From Lachnospiraceae bacterium (GTDB lineage: Bacteria > Bacillota > Clostridia > Lachnospirales > Lachnospiraceae): 64,000 nucleotides of DNA. The stretch spans positions 1 through 64,000 of the forward strand of contig CAJTCL010000023.1 of assembly GCA_910575005.1 (NCBI GenBank), given 5' to 3'. Below the pieces are notes generated by a model, which was given only the letters and a program-made list of their open reading frames with translations, made no database searches and was not told the origin of the DNA. Numbering within the stretch: the stretch's first letter is position 1; each line of letters begins with the position of its first letter. Made by a program: the position numbers and the translations under genes. Positions 1-8,874 of the stretch are shown here, piece after piece.

Positions 1-1044
1 TATGAGGATATTTTGGAGCGGATGTTAGACCGCGTTCCAGAGGATATGGACAAACGGGAAGGGTCGGTGATCTATGATGCATTGGCATCCGCCGCAGTGG
101 AACTGCAGCTGATGTATATTGAGTTGGATGTGGTTTTGCGAGAGACATTTGCAGATACCGCTTCCAGGGAAAATCTTCTCAGACGTGCTGCGGAACGTGG
201 CATAACGCCAAAGAAGGCGGTAAAGGCAGTGTTAAAGGCAGAAATTACGCCTGAGGACTTGGAAATCCCCATAGGAAGCCGTTTTAGCTGCAATTCATTG
301 ACCTACCGTGTCATAGAGAAAGTGGAAAATGGAGTTTATCAGATCGAATGTGAAACGGAAGGAACAGCGGGAAACCGTGTGTTTGGCAAGTTGATTCCGA
401 TTGAATATATAGATGGACTGGAAAAAGCGGAATTGAAAGAGTTATGGATCCCAGGGGAGGAAGCGGAGGAGACAGAATCCGTAAGAAAAAAATATTTTGC
501 ATCCTTCCATAGTCAAGCGTTTGGGGGAAACAAACAGGATTATATGGACAAAGCCTGTAGTATTCAAGGAGTGGGAGCAGTGCGGGTGACGCCAGTATGG
601 GATGGAGCGGGAACCGTAAAACTGACGATCTTAGATACACAATATCGGGCGGCAAATGAACATCTGCTTGACCAAGTACAACAGATCATGGATCCCACCA
701 AGGATGGGAATGGGACAGGGATTGCACCGATTGGCCATGTAGTAACCATAGATACACCCACAGAGTTTCCAGTATCGGTGCGAGCTGCAATAGTTTTTGA
801 TACGGGTTATAGTTTTGAGACCTTAAGATCACAGATTACCGAGGCCGTGGATAAATATTTGGCAGAGGTGAGGAGAGAATGGCCGCAGAAAGAGACAATG
901 GTGATCAGAATTGCACAGATTGAATCGAGGCTTTTGGGGATTACAGGGATTCTTGATATTTCTGCTACGTTATTAAATGGACAGGCCGAGAATTTAATTC
1001 TTAAGGAAACTCATATCCCAGTGTGTGGGGAGGTTAGCGCATGA
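1..1044 (+). CDS. Baseplate J/gp47-like phage tail protein (5' end outside window)
   Basis: This is a structural protein of a contractile phage tail baseplate, of the baseplate J / Mu gp47 family. The frame is open from base 1 and reads YEDILERMLDRVPEDMDKREG. Family members usually begin a few residues before this motif, so the true start lies just outside the window; the TTG at 13 is not a convincing start. The N-terminal 'DMDKREGSVIYDAL' stretch and the central beta-rich region fit the family. The stop codon overlaps the start of the next gene by 4 bp, as expected in a packed tail operon. Family assignment is by recognition of the motif and the gene order. Confidence 0.88.
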   Translation, partial: YEDILERMLDRVPEDMDKREGSVIYDALASAAVELQLMYIELDVVLRETFADTASRENLLRRAAERGITPKKAVKAVLKAEITPEDLEIPIGSRFSCNSLTYRVIEKVENGVYQIECETEGTAGNRVFGKLIPIEYIDGLEKAELKELWIPGEEAEETESVRKKYFASFHSQAFGGNKQDYMDKACSIQGVGAVRVTPVWDGAGTVKLTILDTQYRAANEHLLDQVQQIMDPTKDGNGTGIAPIGHVVTIDTPTEFPVSVRAAIVFDTGYSFETLRSQITEAVDKYLAEVRREWPQKETMVIRIAQIESRLLGITGILDISATLLNGQAENLILKETHIPVCGEVSA

Positions 1045-1595
1045 TTAGAGAAGTCAATTTAATCTCTTATTTGCCAGAATATTTAAAAGATTACCAGGAG
1101 ATGCAAGAAGCTTTAAAGACACAGCAGCCCGAACTGCAGAAGTTATGGGGACAGCTAGAAGCAATGCAGAATAATCAGTATATTTTGTATGCCGATACAC
1201 AAGGGATAGAAAAGTTTGAGCAGATGCTTGAGATCGCTGCATTGGATGATGATACACTGGAAAACAGAAGGTTTCGTGTCCTGTCATGGTGGAACAATGC
1301 CATTCCGTACACGACAATCGTATTGCATGAAAAGTTAGAAACACTCTGCGGCAAAGACGGTTATCTATTACAAGTCTTACATAAAGAATGCAAGGTTGTG
1401 GTAAGGGTATCTCTGAAAAGTAAGAAAAACTTTCAGATGGTGGAGGAGATGTTAGATAAAACCCTGCCAGCAAACTTAAGCTTGGATTTATCTTTGCTCT
1501 ACAATCAGCATGGGACGTTAAAACAGTACACACATAGGGAGCTAACAGCCTATACCTATGGACAGCTAAGGAATGAGGTGTTAAAGAATGGCTAG
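1041..1595 (+). CDS. YmfQ-like (DUF2313) phage tail protein
   Basis: A 184-residue protein resembling the YmfQ / DUF2313 family, which follows baseplate J genes in Mu-like and many Clostridia phages and is thought to link baseplate and fibres. It begins MIREVNLISYLPEYL and contains the 'ENRRFRVLSWWNNAIPYT' region typical of these proteins. It overlaps the baseplate gene by 4 bp and the following fibre gene by 8 bp. A decayed copy of its last codons reappears at about 3530-3580, in front of the second fibre gene. Confidence 0.8.
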   Translation: MIREVNLISYLPEYLKDYQEMQEALKTQQPELQKLWGQLEAMQNNQYILYADTQGIEKFEQMLEIAALDDDTLENRRFRVLSWWNNAIPYTTIVLHEKLETLCGKDGYLLQVLHKECKVVVRVSLKSKKNFQMVEEMLDKTLPANLSLDLSLLYNQHGTLKQYTHRELTAYTYGQLRNEVLKNG

Positions 1596-4065
1596 CCAAA
1601 CACAGAATTACCATTATCCAAAACCAGAGGAAGAAGATTTCTATGATGTGGGAGAGTTTAACCGTGCAATGGATATGATTGACGAGGACATAAAACAAGT
1701 GGAAGAGTCCATCCCAGCGGCAGTGAGGGTAAAAGGTGCAGCAGAATCTAGTTACCGGACAGGTGATGTCAGTATAACGCCAGAGAATATTGGTCTTGGA
1801 AATGTGCCAAATGTATCAACCAATAATCAGACACCAACTTTTACACAGGCATCTGGCAGGGTGAATATCGGCAGTGGGGAACGATTATCTGTAATTTTTG
1901 GCAAAATTATGAAATGGTTTGCTGATCTGAAAACGGTTGCGTTTAGCGGCAAATATACAGATTTGACAGATAAGCCCACCATTCCGGCGGCAGTGAGGGT
2001 AAAAGGAAATGCAGAAAGTACCTATCGAACTGGAAATGTAAACCTTACAGCGGCTAATATCGGGGCAGTCAGTAAAAGCGGAGACACCATTACAGGAAGG
2101 CTGAGTTTTATCAATAGTGCAGATTTGCGATTTATACCACCTGATATAACTGGAGATCATGCCAGAGGAATGTTTTTTATGGATAAAAGCGGCACTGGTC
2201 TATGGGGTGGGATTGGCGCGCTTGGAACAGCCGGAGAACTACAGTGCATTTATATAGGAGCTGGAACGCCTTACCCGTGGGGTCCCACGGATGGATTGCG
2301 TATCTCAGACACCTATATCAAGTGGAAAAACTCTAATCTGGTGACAGAAAATTCTGGTACTGCAAAAGCAGCAATAAAAGCAACACAGGATGGCAATGGG
2401 AATGTGATCGCTGATTCCTATGCGGTTCGTAAAATAATCTCATCTGGAAGTTTTAATGATATAACAACCCCTGGATTATATACTATGCGCACTTCGGAAG
2501 TCAAAGATGGTCCTTCTGATGGCAGTAATTATCATGGTTTAATTGTATTGAAATCTGACAATGGAAATTATGTGGAACAGATTGCATTTAAAGAATCCAG
2601 CAATCAATTATATGTGAGATACATAAATGGCAGCACCAAAAGCAGCTGGGAAAAACTGTTGACAACAAGTGATTTAGATGATCGATTTGATCCAATACCA
2701 GTTGGCGGCGTTAGAATGGGTTTAGGGAGTAGTCCATATTACTATTTAGCGACGAATGGAATTTCGACTATAGATTCAGATTCCAATATGTCAAAAAATA
2801 ATTATTCCTTTCCTACTCTAAACAAGACCATTTCTTATGGAGAGGATTTCTTATTTCAAGTTGGCGTAGGGGGAGTATTTTTAACAGATCCGTCCACCAA
2901 TGGAGATTATGCAGGCAAAGTGACTGGAATTTATCATTATAAATTTACAGCATTTGATAATAATGTATGGGCAAGTAGATTGAGGCTGCTCAATTATATT
3001 GATAATAGTAATAATTATTTTTATACTCAATTATCAACTTCTTCATCACGAGCTAACATAAATGTATCATTACCAACAAGTAGCGGCACGCTCTCTGTGT
3101 CTTCGTCTGATGTAAGGCTTAAAAATAATATAAAAGATACAGAAGTTACAGCGCTTCCAACCATAAATAAGATTAAATTCAGGCAATTTGATTGGAAGGA
3201 TAAAAAAGATCATATCCATCAGGATATCGGTGTGGTTGCAGATGAATTGGAAGAGTTAGACAACCATTTTGTATTGGAGGGGACTGGTGGATATATTGAG
3301 GAGAATGGCGAAGAAAAAATGAATGTCAAATGTGTAGATACTTTTTATCTTATGGGTTATTATGGCAAAGCCATTCAGGAGTTATCAGAATTAGTGACAA
3401 GACAGCAACAGGAAATTAATATGCTTAAAACTGAATTACAAAAGCATGTTACATAGATATTTTGATAGAAAAGTAGTGAGAAAATGGTGTGCAAGGTAAA
3501 TTATATTTCTCAAGAGGAAAAGTATGCACACAAGAAATAAGCAGCCTATATTTAAGATAGTAAGGAATGAGGTGTTAAAGAATGGCTAGCCAAACACAGA
3601 ATTACCATTATCCAAAACCAGAGGAAGAAGATTTCTATGATGTGGGAGAGTTTAACCGTGCAATGGATATGATTGACGAGGACATAAAACAAGTGGAAGA
3701 GGCGATTCCAGCGGCAGTACGTGTTAAAGGTGCAGCAGAATCTAGTTACCGGACAGGTGATGTCAATATAACGCCAGAGAATATTGGTCTTGGAAATGTG
3801 CCAAATGTATCAACCAATAATCAGACACCAACTTTTACACAGGCATCTACCAGGGTAAATATCATTAATGGAGAAAAATTGTCGGTGATTTTTGGAAAAA
3901 TCATGAAATGGTTTGCAGATCTAAAAACCGTTGCTTTTAGTGGAAAATATACCGATTTGACAGATAGGCCCACCATTCCAGCGGCGGTGCGGGTAAAAGG
4001 AAATGCGGAAAGTGCATACCGGACAGGGGATGTAAATCTTACGTCGGCGAATATTGGAGCTGCAT
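1541..4065 (+). repeat. Tandem duplication of fibre 5' regions
   Basis: The region from about 1541 to 2065 is repeated at about 3530 to 4065. The first ~270 coding bases are almost identical, and similarity weakens after about 1860 and 3853. The second copy also carries a decayed remnant of the 3' end of the YmfQ-like gene, including the shared stretch ending GAATGAGGTGTTAAAG before the ATG. The duplicated unit therefore began inside the upstream gene. Confidence 0.85.
1588..3456 (+). CDS. Phage tail fibre with C-terminal S74 chaperone domain
   Basis: A 622-residue tail fibre. The first ~165 residues nearly match the next fibre gene and contain two copies of a repeat of the form IPAAVRVKGxAESxYRTG, at about residues 43 and 131. 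The middle is a variable beta-rich shaft. The C-terminal ~115 residues start with SSSDVRLKNNIKD and match the peptidase S74 intramolecular chaperone domain, which trimerises the fibre and then cleaves itself off; it continues with the typical 'IGVVADELEEL' segment and ends in a coiled coil. This is probably one of two alternative or jointly used receptor-binding proteins. Confidence 0.88.
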   Translation: MASQTQNYHYPKPEEEDFYDVGEFNRAMDMIDEDIKQVEESIPAAVRVKGAAESSYRTGDVSITPENIGLGNVPNVSTNNQTPTFTQASGRVNIGSGERLSVIFGKIMKWFADLKTVAFSGKYTDLTDKPTIPAAVRVKGNAESTYRTGNVNLTAANIGAVSKSGDTITGRLSFINSADLRFIPPDITGDHARGMFFMDKSGTGLWGGIGALGTAGELQCIYIGAGTPYPWGPTDGLRISDTYIKWKNSNLVTENSGTAKAAIKATQDGNGNVIADSYAVRKIISSGSFNDITTPGLYTMRTSEVKDGPSDGSNYHGLIVLKSDNGNYVEQIAFKESSNQLYVRYINGSTKSSWEKLLTTSDLDDRFDPIPVGGVRMGLGSSPYYYLATNGISTIDSDSNMSKNNYSFPTLNKTISYGEDFLFQVGVGGVFLTDPSTNGDYAGKVTGIYHYKFTAFDNNVWASRLRLLNYIDNSNNYFYTQLSTSSSRANINVSLPTSSGTLSVSSSDVRLKNNIKDTEVTALPTINKIKFRQFDWKDKKDHIHQDIGVVADELEELDNHFVLEGTGGYIEENGEEKMNVKCVDTFYLMGYYGKAIQELSELVTRQQQEINMLKTELQKHVT

Positions 4066-5336
4066 CCAACGAATATATCTCAGAAAATTTTGTGCCAGGT
4101 TATGTTTCCACAGTTCGTGCAAATGTGAAAGATACTGGATGGTATAGAATTGCTCAGGTACAGAGCCAAAACGGATATTCCTGTGTAATCAGTTTGAAGC
4201 GCAGATACAATTTACCCGCACCAGAATATCAAAAGGTACAATTTTTACGTGCATACACAAATGTTAAATTTGTTCCGATTGCATCTATAAGTGATTCACA
4301 TATATGGACACAAATGCGAATGACAAGGGATAATGCAAGTGGAAAAGATTACATAGAAGTTTACCAAAACGTGAATTCTAATGCAAACATGTGGGTTGTG
4401 ACGATAGAAGATGCTCTTGGTTCCATTGCAGCCGATAACTGGAAGACAATGTCTCCTGAGCTTACCCAGGAAACAGTAGATGGTGTGACAGTAGTTACAT
4501 CTGTGAATTTACCAGCAAATTTGGATTTAGATTTCTTTGCGAGAAAGGATGGCAGTAATGTAACTGGAACATGGTCTAATTTAACAACAGGAAATGCAAT
4601 AAAAGCAACACAGGATAGCAATGGAAAAGTGATTAAGGACACTTATTTACCATTATCAGGAGGAACCATCACAGGCAATCTAAGACTGAAAGGCTCTGGT
4701 AATTACGGAAATACACTCAATTTTGGAGACGGCGATTATGTTCATATATCAGAACCAACAGACGACCATTTAGAGATTAAGGGGTCATATATAAATTTTG
4801 TGACATCTGCCACAGGAACTGGAAGGTTTACATTAAATGGAAAAGATATTTTGACCATAGATAAAATATATCCAGTCGGTTCCATTTACATGAGTGTCAA
4901 TTCAACAAATCCAGGAACGTTGTTTGGAGGTACATGGGTACGTTGGGGAAATGGTAGGGCTTTGGTAAGTGTGAATGAATCGGAGACGGAATTTAATTCA
5001 GTGGAAAAAGTTGGTGGAGAAAAGACACATGTTATAACCACTGCAGAAATGCCGTCCCATACGCACTCTGTAAAGGCACAAACTGTGACTACAAGTACCA
5101 ATGGAAAACATACACATAGTGGACATTCAAATCAAGATATCGCTTCTGGAACTTCCTCTAAAAATAGGATAGTGAAAGGCGGTGATAATACAGTGAGCGG
5201 ATTTTTATTGGAAAATGGAGATCACAGCCATACAGTAACTATCCCAGCCTCAACTACTGGCAGTACTGGAAGTGGTGTTGGGCATAACAACCTGCCGCCC
5301 TATATTACTTGCTACATGTGGAAACGTACCGCATAA
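3582..5336 (+). CDS. Second phage tail fibre with collar/gp10-type C-terminus
   Basis: A 584-residue fibre sharing almost its whole N-terminal ~165 residues, and its upstream ribosome-site region, with the preceding fibre. It has a different shaft and a different tip. The C-terminus has the pattern IYPVGSIYMSVNSTNPGTLF, then a His-rich loop with several HTH motifs, then 'NNLPPYITCYMWKRTA', typical of T4 gp10/collar-like baseplate tips. It has no S74 domain. A terminator follows at 5399. The two genes look like a duplication in which the attachment end was kept and the receptor end replaced. Confidence 0.87.
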   Translation: MASQTQNYHYPKPEEEDFYDVGEFNRAMDMIDEDIKQVEEAIPAAVRVKGAAESSYRTGDVNITPENIGLGNVPNVSTNNQTPTFTQASTRVNIINGEKLSVIFGKIMKWFADLKTVAFSGKYTDLTDRPTIPAAVRVKGNAESAYRTGDVNLTSANIGAASNEYISENFVPGYVSTVRANVKDTGWYRIAQVQSQNGYSCVISLKRRYNLPAPEYQKVQFLRAYTNVKFVPIASISDSHIWTQMRMTRDNASGKDYIEVYQNVNSNANMWVVTIEDALGSIAADNWKTMSPELTQETVDGVTVVTSVNLPANLDLDFFARKDGSNVTGTWSNLTTGNAIKATQDSNGKVIKDTYLPLSGGTITGNLRLKGSGNYGNTLNFGDGDYVHISEPTDDHLEIKGSYINFVTSATGTGRFTLNGKDILTIDKIYPVGSIYMSVNSTNPGTLFGGTWVRWGNGRALVSVNESETEFNSVEKVGGEKTHVITTAEMPSHTHSVKAQTVTTSTNGKHTHSGHSNQDIASGTSSKNRIVKGGDNTVSGFLLENGDHSHTVTIPASTTGSTGSGVGHNNLPPYITCYMWKRTA

Positions 5337-5398
5337 GTATGAACAAAGGAAGAGAAAAGGGCATGATAAACGTGTCTATCTGGAAATAATCTAATAAA

Positions 5399-5425
5399 AG
5401 CTGGGCATTTGTTGCCTGGCTTTTT
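5399..5425 (+). terminator. Intrinsic terminator after tail-fibre genes
   Basis: A 9-bp stem (AGCTGGGCA with TGCCTGGCT, two G-U pairs) is followed by a TTTTT run. It separates the fibre genes from the lysis genes. Confidence 0.7.
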
Positions 5426-5461
5426 GTATGCCATAAATCAAAATAGAAAGCAGGTGATATT

Positions 5462-5812
5462 GTGCCAGTTTTACAATTTATTCAACAGAATTGGATGGAA
5501 TGGATGTTTGCAGTTGTGGCCACTATTCTTGGATGTTTATACAGGGATGTGGGAAAGCGTCTAAAAGAAGAGCAGAGGAAAAGCACAGCAATAGCAGAAG
5601 GGGTAAAGAGTCTTCTGCGGGAAAGTATTGTACACAATTACAACAAATATCAGGACAGGGAATACTGTCCCATCTATGCAAAAGAATCCATGAAAAAAGT
5701 ATATGAATCTTACCACAAACTGGGAGGAAATGATGTTGCGACAAAACTATACAACACACTTCTGGAAATGTCAGAAGAGCCAAAGGAAAGAGAGGAATCA
5801 ATATATGAGTGA
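5462..5812 (+). CDS. Small phage membrane protein upstream of holin
   Basis: A 116-residue protein starting at GTG 5462 after an AAAGCAGGTGATATT ribosome-site region. It has one hydrophobic segment (about residues 11-27, MEWMFAVVATILGCLY), followed by a charged region (KRLKEEQRKS). It lies immediately before an r1t-type holin and an endolysin, so it belongs to the lysis module and may be an accessory holin or antiholin; I do not recognise a specific family. Its last 8 bases overlap the holin gene, suggesting translational coupling. Confidence 0.65.
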   Translation: MPVLQFIQQNWMEWMFAVVATILGCLYRDVGKRLKEEQRKSTAIAEGVKSLLRESIVHNYNKYQDREYCPIYAKESMKKVYESYHKLGGNDVATKLYNTLLEMSEEPKEREESIYE

Positions 5813-6008
5813 AAAGACAAAGAGTTGGTTAAAAGCGGCAGGAGTTCGAGCAGTCAAAACAACAGCCCAGGCAGCGGTGGCCTTGCTGCCAGCATCGGCG
5901 ACGATTGCAGCAGTGGATTGGAGGGTGGTGCTTGGTACAGCGGCACTTGCGGGCGTGGCATCCCTATTGACTTCCTTTGCAGGGTTGCCGGAAGTGAAGC
6001 AACTGTAA
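5805..6008 (+). CDS. Phage holin, r1t type
   Basis: A 67-residue holin that would permeabilise the membrane to release the endolysin. The start MSEKTKSWLKAAGVRAVKT and the segment 'DWRVVLGTAALAGVASLLTS' match the r1t-type holins, with two hydrophobic helices and the conserved ending FAGLPEV. An in-frame ATG at 5703 is ignored because it lies inside the upstream gene, and the r1t family starts at the motif given here. It overlaps the upstream gene by 8 bp. Confidence 0.88.
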   Translation: MSEKTKSWLKAAGVRAVKTTAQAAVALLPASATIAAVDWRVVLGTAALAGVASLLTSFAGLPEVKQL

Positions 6009-6059
6009 GAAACATATCAAAAATCATATAGATTTCGTTAGAAGGTGAGAGATAAAAAT

Positions 6060-7091
6060 ATGAAGATTAATACAGACTTTGTATCAAAAAGCAATACATA
6101 TGCCGGACAAAACAGCCCGAAATATATCGTAATTCATGAAACAGATAATTTTTCCAAAGGGGCTGATGCTGGCAGACATGCACAAGCCCAGGCAGCAGGA
6201 CACTTAAGTACTTCCGTTCATTATTATGCAGGCTCTGACGGTATATACCAAGCGGCAGATCATAGAGATGGCACATTTTCCGTGGGCAGAGAGTATGGAG
6301 GGGAACATTCCGTTCAGGATGCCACAAACCGCAATACGATCAATATTGAAATCTGTGTGAATGAGGATGGAGACTATACAAAAGCCCGCAAAAACGCCGT
6401 GGAGCTGGTTAAGTACTTAATCCAGACTACTGGGATCCCAGCAGAAAGAGTAATCCGTCATTTTGACGCTAAGGGAAAGTACTGTCCCAGAAAGATGATG
6501 GACAAGCCTGAGTTGTGGGAAGACTTTAAAAGACAGATTGGACAGACATCCATGCAGCAGGAATATACAAAGCCCGATCAAGTACCGGAGGATAAGGAAA
6601 AAGCAGTATGGTATCGTGTCGGAACAGGCTGGAAAAACGGCATTTGTCAGAAACAGACAGGAGCATACCACAACAGGGAGTTTGCAATTGCGGACTGTCA
6701 GCCAGGACAGAACGTCTATGACGAGAGTGGGAAGGTGATCTATTCTGGAGGGAAGGTAGAAGCAGCAAGCTTAGCTTATACACAGAAACAGTTTATCAAA
6801 GACATTCAGAATGCCACAGGTTCTAAAGCAGACGGCCTTGCGGGGGATGAAACCATCCGAAATACTGTTACCATATCAGCAGCAAAAAACCACAGACATT
6901 CCGTAGTTGTCCCGCTGCAGAAGCGTTTGAATATTCTCCAATATAACTGTGGTGCTGTGGATGGTATTGCAGGACCCAAATTTACAGCCGCAGTAAATGC
7001 TTACCAGAAAAATGTCCTTCGATATAAAAATTTAGATGGAGAGATTACAGCCCAAAAGAAGATGTGGAAATCTTTGCTGGGAATGCTTTGA
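6060..7091 (+). CDS. Endolysin: N-acetylmuramoyl-L-alanine amidase (Amidase_2)
   Basis: A phage lysin that cuts the amide bond between muramic acid and the stem peptide. The start is ATG 6060, with GAAGGTGAG about 11 bases upstream; the earlier GTG at 6045 lies within that ribosome site. An Amidase_2 domain covers about residues 20-150, with likely zinc ligands H26, H134 and C142 in the motifs VIHET and RHFDAKGKYCP. A linker and a small repeat-like domain follow (about 165-225). The C-terminal ~100 residues resemble a peptidoglycan-binding fold (DGLAGDET, DGIAGPKFTAAV). It is the last gene of the phage module. Confidence 0.9.
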   Translation: MKINTDFVSKSNTYAGQNSPKYIVIHETDNFSKGADAGRHAQAQAAGHLSTSVHYYAGSDGIYQAADHRDGTFSVGREYGGEHSVQDATNRNTINIEICVNEDGDYTKARKNAVELVKYLIQTTGIPAERVIRHFDAKGKYCPRKMMDKPELWEDFKRQIGQTSMQQEYTKPDQVPEDKEKAVWYRVGTGWKNGICQKQTGAYHNREFAIADCQPGQNVYDESGKVIYSGGKVEAASLAYTQKQFIKDIQNATGSKADGLAGDETIRNTVTISAAKNHRHSVVVPLQKRLNILQYNCGAVDGIAGPKFTAAVNAYQKNVLRYKNLDGEITAQKKMWKSLLGML

Positions 7092-7181
7092 TTTTTTCAT
7101 GTATTTATATAATCAGCATATTTGCAGAATTTGTATACTTTAAATAGTCAGGCTTTAAACCTGTAATCTGCATTACATTAT

Positions 7182-7240
7182 AATAGCCGTAAATCCAAGG
7201 TTTTCTTAGTGGAACCAAGGGTTTACGGCTATTTTTTTTG
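7182..7240 (+). terminator. Intrinsic terminator after endolysin
   Basis: AATAGCCGTAAA near 7182 pairs with TTTACGGCTATT near 7222-7233 in a long, slightly imperfect stem, followed by eight T residues. The motif ATAGCCGTAAAT also occurs alone at 19451. Confidence 0.85.
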
Positions 7241-7319
7241 TATATGTCAAAAAGCATGTTTGGCCGCAGAAATCATAGTTTCATTTTTGAATTTATTTGT
7301 GCCATTGGTATCATATTTC

Positions 7320-7348
7320 TTGACACCCTATTTTGGGGATTGTATACT
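7320..7348 (+). promoter_or_regulatory. Consensus sigma-A promoter before histidine kinase
   Basis: TTGACA (7320-7325), 17-bp spacer, TATACT (7343-7348). It lies about 85 bp before the histidine kinase start. Confidence 0.8.
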
Positions 7349-7433
7349 TTTAATGTAGTGAAACCGGAAACGGGAGAATCGAAGAATTAGAATAAGAGAA
7401 TGATTGAAATACTGGGTCTTGAAAGAGGTGGAT

Positions 7434-8873
7434 ATGATGGGACAGGAAACGTTGCAGGGAGAGGATATAAATAATTTTGCAGATCAATCCCTAGAGATTA
7501 TCATAAGGTTTGACAATCAGGGTAAGATTTTGTATGGAAATGCATTGGCAAAGGAAGAATTGGGGTATGGTGATAAATTGACGGATATCAGTTTGGATGT
7601 TTTGATTCCGGCAGAACTTTCCTCAGAGGACGACAGTTTTCCAATAGATGTAGTGGAGAAGCTTAAGGGAGGGACAATGTACCGCAAAAATGGAACCTGT
7701 TTTCCGGTACGCATGAATGTCGTGGTGGAAGGTGGACGCAATCTTTTATTTGCCATCAATGTTGCCAAACGTGTTGAGACAGAGCGTAAACTTGTGCGTA
7801 TGAAAGAGGAAATGGAGGAAACCATTAAGGTTCGGAATGAATTTGTGGCCAATGTGACTCATGAGCTTCGGACACCGGTCAATGGAATACGGGGCCATGT
7901 GACCAATCTATTGGAGGCAGGAGTCAGCGGCGAAGTAAAAAATACAATGGATATAGTGATTCGCTGTTGTGAGAATATGTCTGCCATTATCAATAATATT
8001 TTGGACTTCTCTAAATTGGAAGCAGGAAAATTTGTGATCGAGCAAAAGGAATTTAATTTTTATAAAATGGTAAACCATGCGGTGGAGACGAATATCACAG
8101 CGATCAATTCTAAAGGTTTGCATATTATGGTAAATATTGACAAGGTGATTCCAGAATATCTCGTAGGAGATGAGCTGCGATTGACACAGATCCTCAATAA
8201 TCTGCTTTCAAATGCTGTAAAATTTACCAGTGTTGGATATATTAATATAGAAGTAACTAGGACAGTGCAATTTGATGATGAGATTGAGCTGTTTTTTGTG
8301 GTTTCTGATACAGGGATTGGGATTTCTCCTGAGGAAAAAGATAAGTTGTTTAAGAGTTTTTCACAGGTGGACGCTTCAATTACCAGAAAGTATGGTGGTA
8401 CAGGACTGGGGTTGGCAATCACTAAGCAGCTAATTGAACTGATGCATGGCAGCATTCATTTGGAAAGTGAAAAGGGAAAAGGGAGTAGTTTTTCCTTCTC
8501 AGTCCGCTTACATATGGCAGAAGATGCCAATCAGGAAGGCCAGAGCAGTGAACAATTTGAGTTTATCAATCAGAATCACGATATGTCTCAGTTTGATAAT
8601 CTTGAGGAGATTTTTCAATTTGGCACAGCAGAGAATACAAAGGAAATTGCAGGTAAATTGGAAAAATTGATCTTATGTATGGAGGTGGAAGCCTGGGATA
8701 AGGCAGAAGCATTTGCACATAATATCAAAGAGCTGGTAGAGCAGGGACCCAAGGAGATTAAGAAAGCCGCCTTTCGTCTTGAAATGAATGTCAGGAAGGC
8801 AAATTATGATAAGAGTTTGGAACAATATAATAATTTGAAAACATTGTTTGAGCAGAATGTCGGAGGGAAATAA
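7434..8873 (+). CDS. PAS-domain sensor histidine kinase with Hpt-like tail
   Basis: A soluble histidine kinase with no membrane segments. The start is ATG 7434 after GAAAGAGGTGG; a TTG at 7404 is possible but has no ribosome site. Residues ~10-110 form a PAS-like sensor, HisKA follows with phospho-acceptor H143 in VTHELRTPVNG, and then the HATPase domain has N, G1 (DTGIGISPEEK) and G2 (GGTGLGLAITK) boxes. The last ~100 residues contain AHNIKEL in a helical context, resembling a degenerate Hpt domain. It sits one base before a REC-HD-GYP gene, a probable partner, and just upstream of the chemotaxis genes. Confidence 0.87.
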   Translation: MMGQETLQGEDINNFADQSLEIIIRFDNQGKILYGNALAKEELGYGDKLTDISLDVLIPAELSSEDDSFPIDVVEKLKGGTMYRKNGTCFPVRMNVVVEGGRNLLFAINVAKRVETERKLVRMKEEMEETIKVRNEFVANVTHELRTPVNGIRGHVTNLLEAGVSGEVKNTMDIVIRCCENMSAIINNILDFSKLEAGKFVIEQKEFNFYKMVNHAVETNITAINSKGLHIMVNIDKVIPEYLVGDELRLTQILNNLLSNAVKFTSVGYINIEVTRTVQFDDEIELFFVVSDTGIGISPEEKDKLFKSFSQVDASITRKYGGTGLGLAITKQLIELMHGSIHLESEKGKGSSFSFSVRLHMAEDANQEGQSSEQFEFINQNHDMSQFDNLEEIFQFGTAENTKEIAGKLEKLILCMEVEAWDKAEAFAHNIKELVEQGPKEIKKAAFRLEMNVRKANYDKSLEQYNNLKTLFEQNVGGK

Positions 8874-8874
8874 G

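Larger units (their letters stand above)
7092..7433. other. Boundary between phage lysis module and chemotaxis block
   Basis: No gene is seen here. The stretch holds a terminator (7182-7240) and a consensus promoter (7320-7348). No integrase, tRNA or obvious attachment-site repeat is visible at the end of the phage module. Confidence 0.6.

Noticed and set aside
1588-5336. Diversity-generating retroelement acting on the fibre genes
   Set aside because: No reverse transcriptase or template-repeat pair is present in the window, and the differences between the fibres are domain-sized, not adenine-directed point changes.
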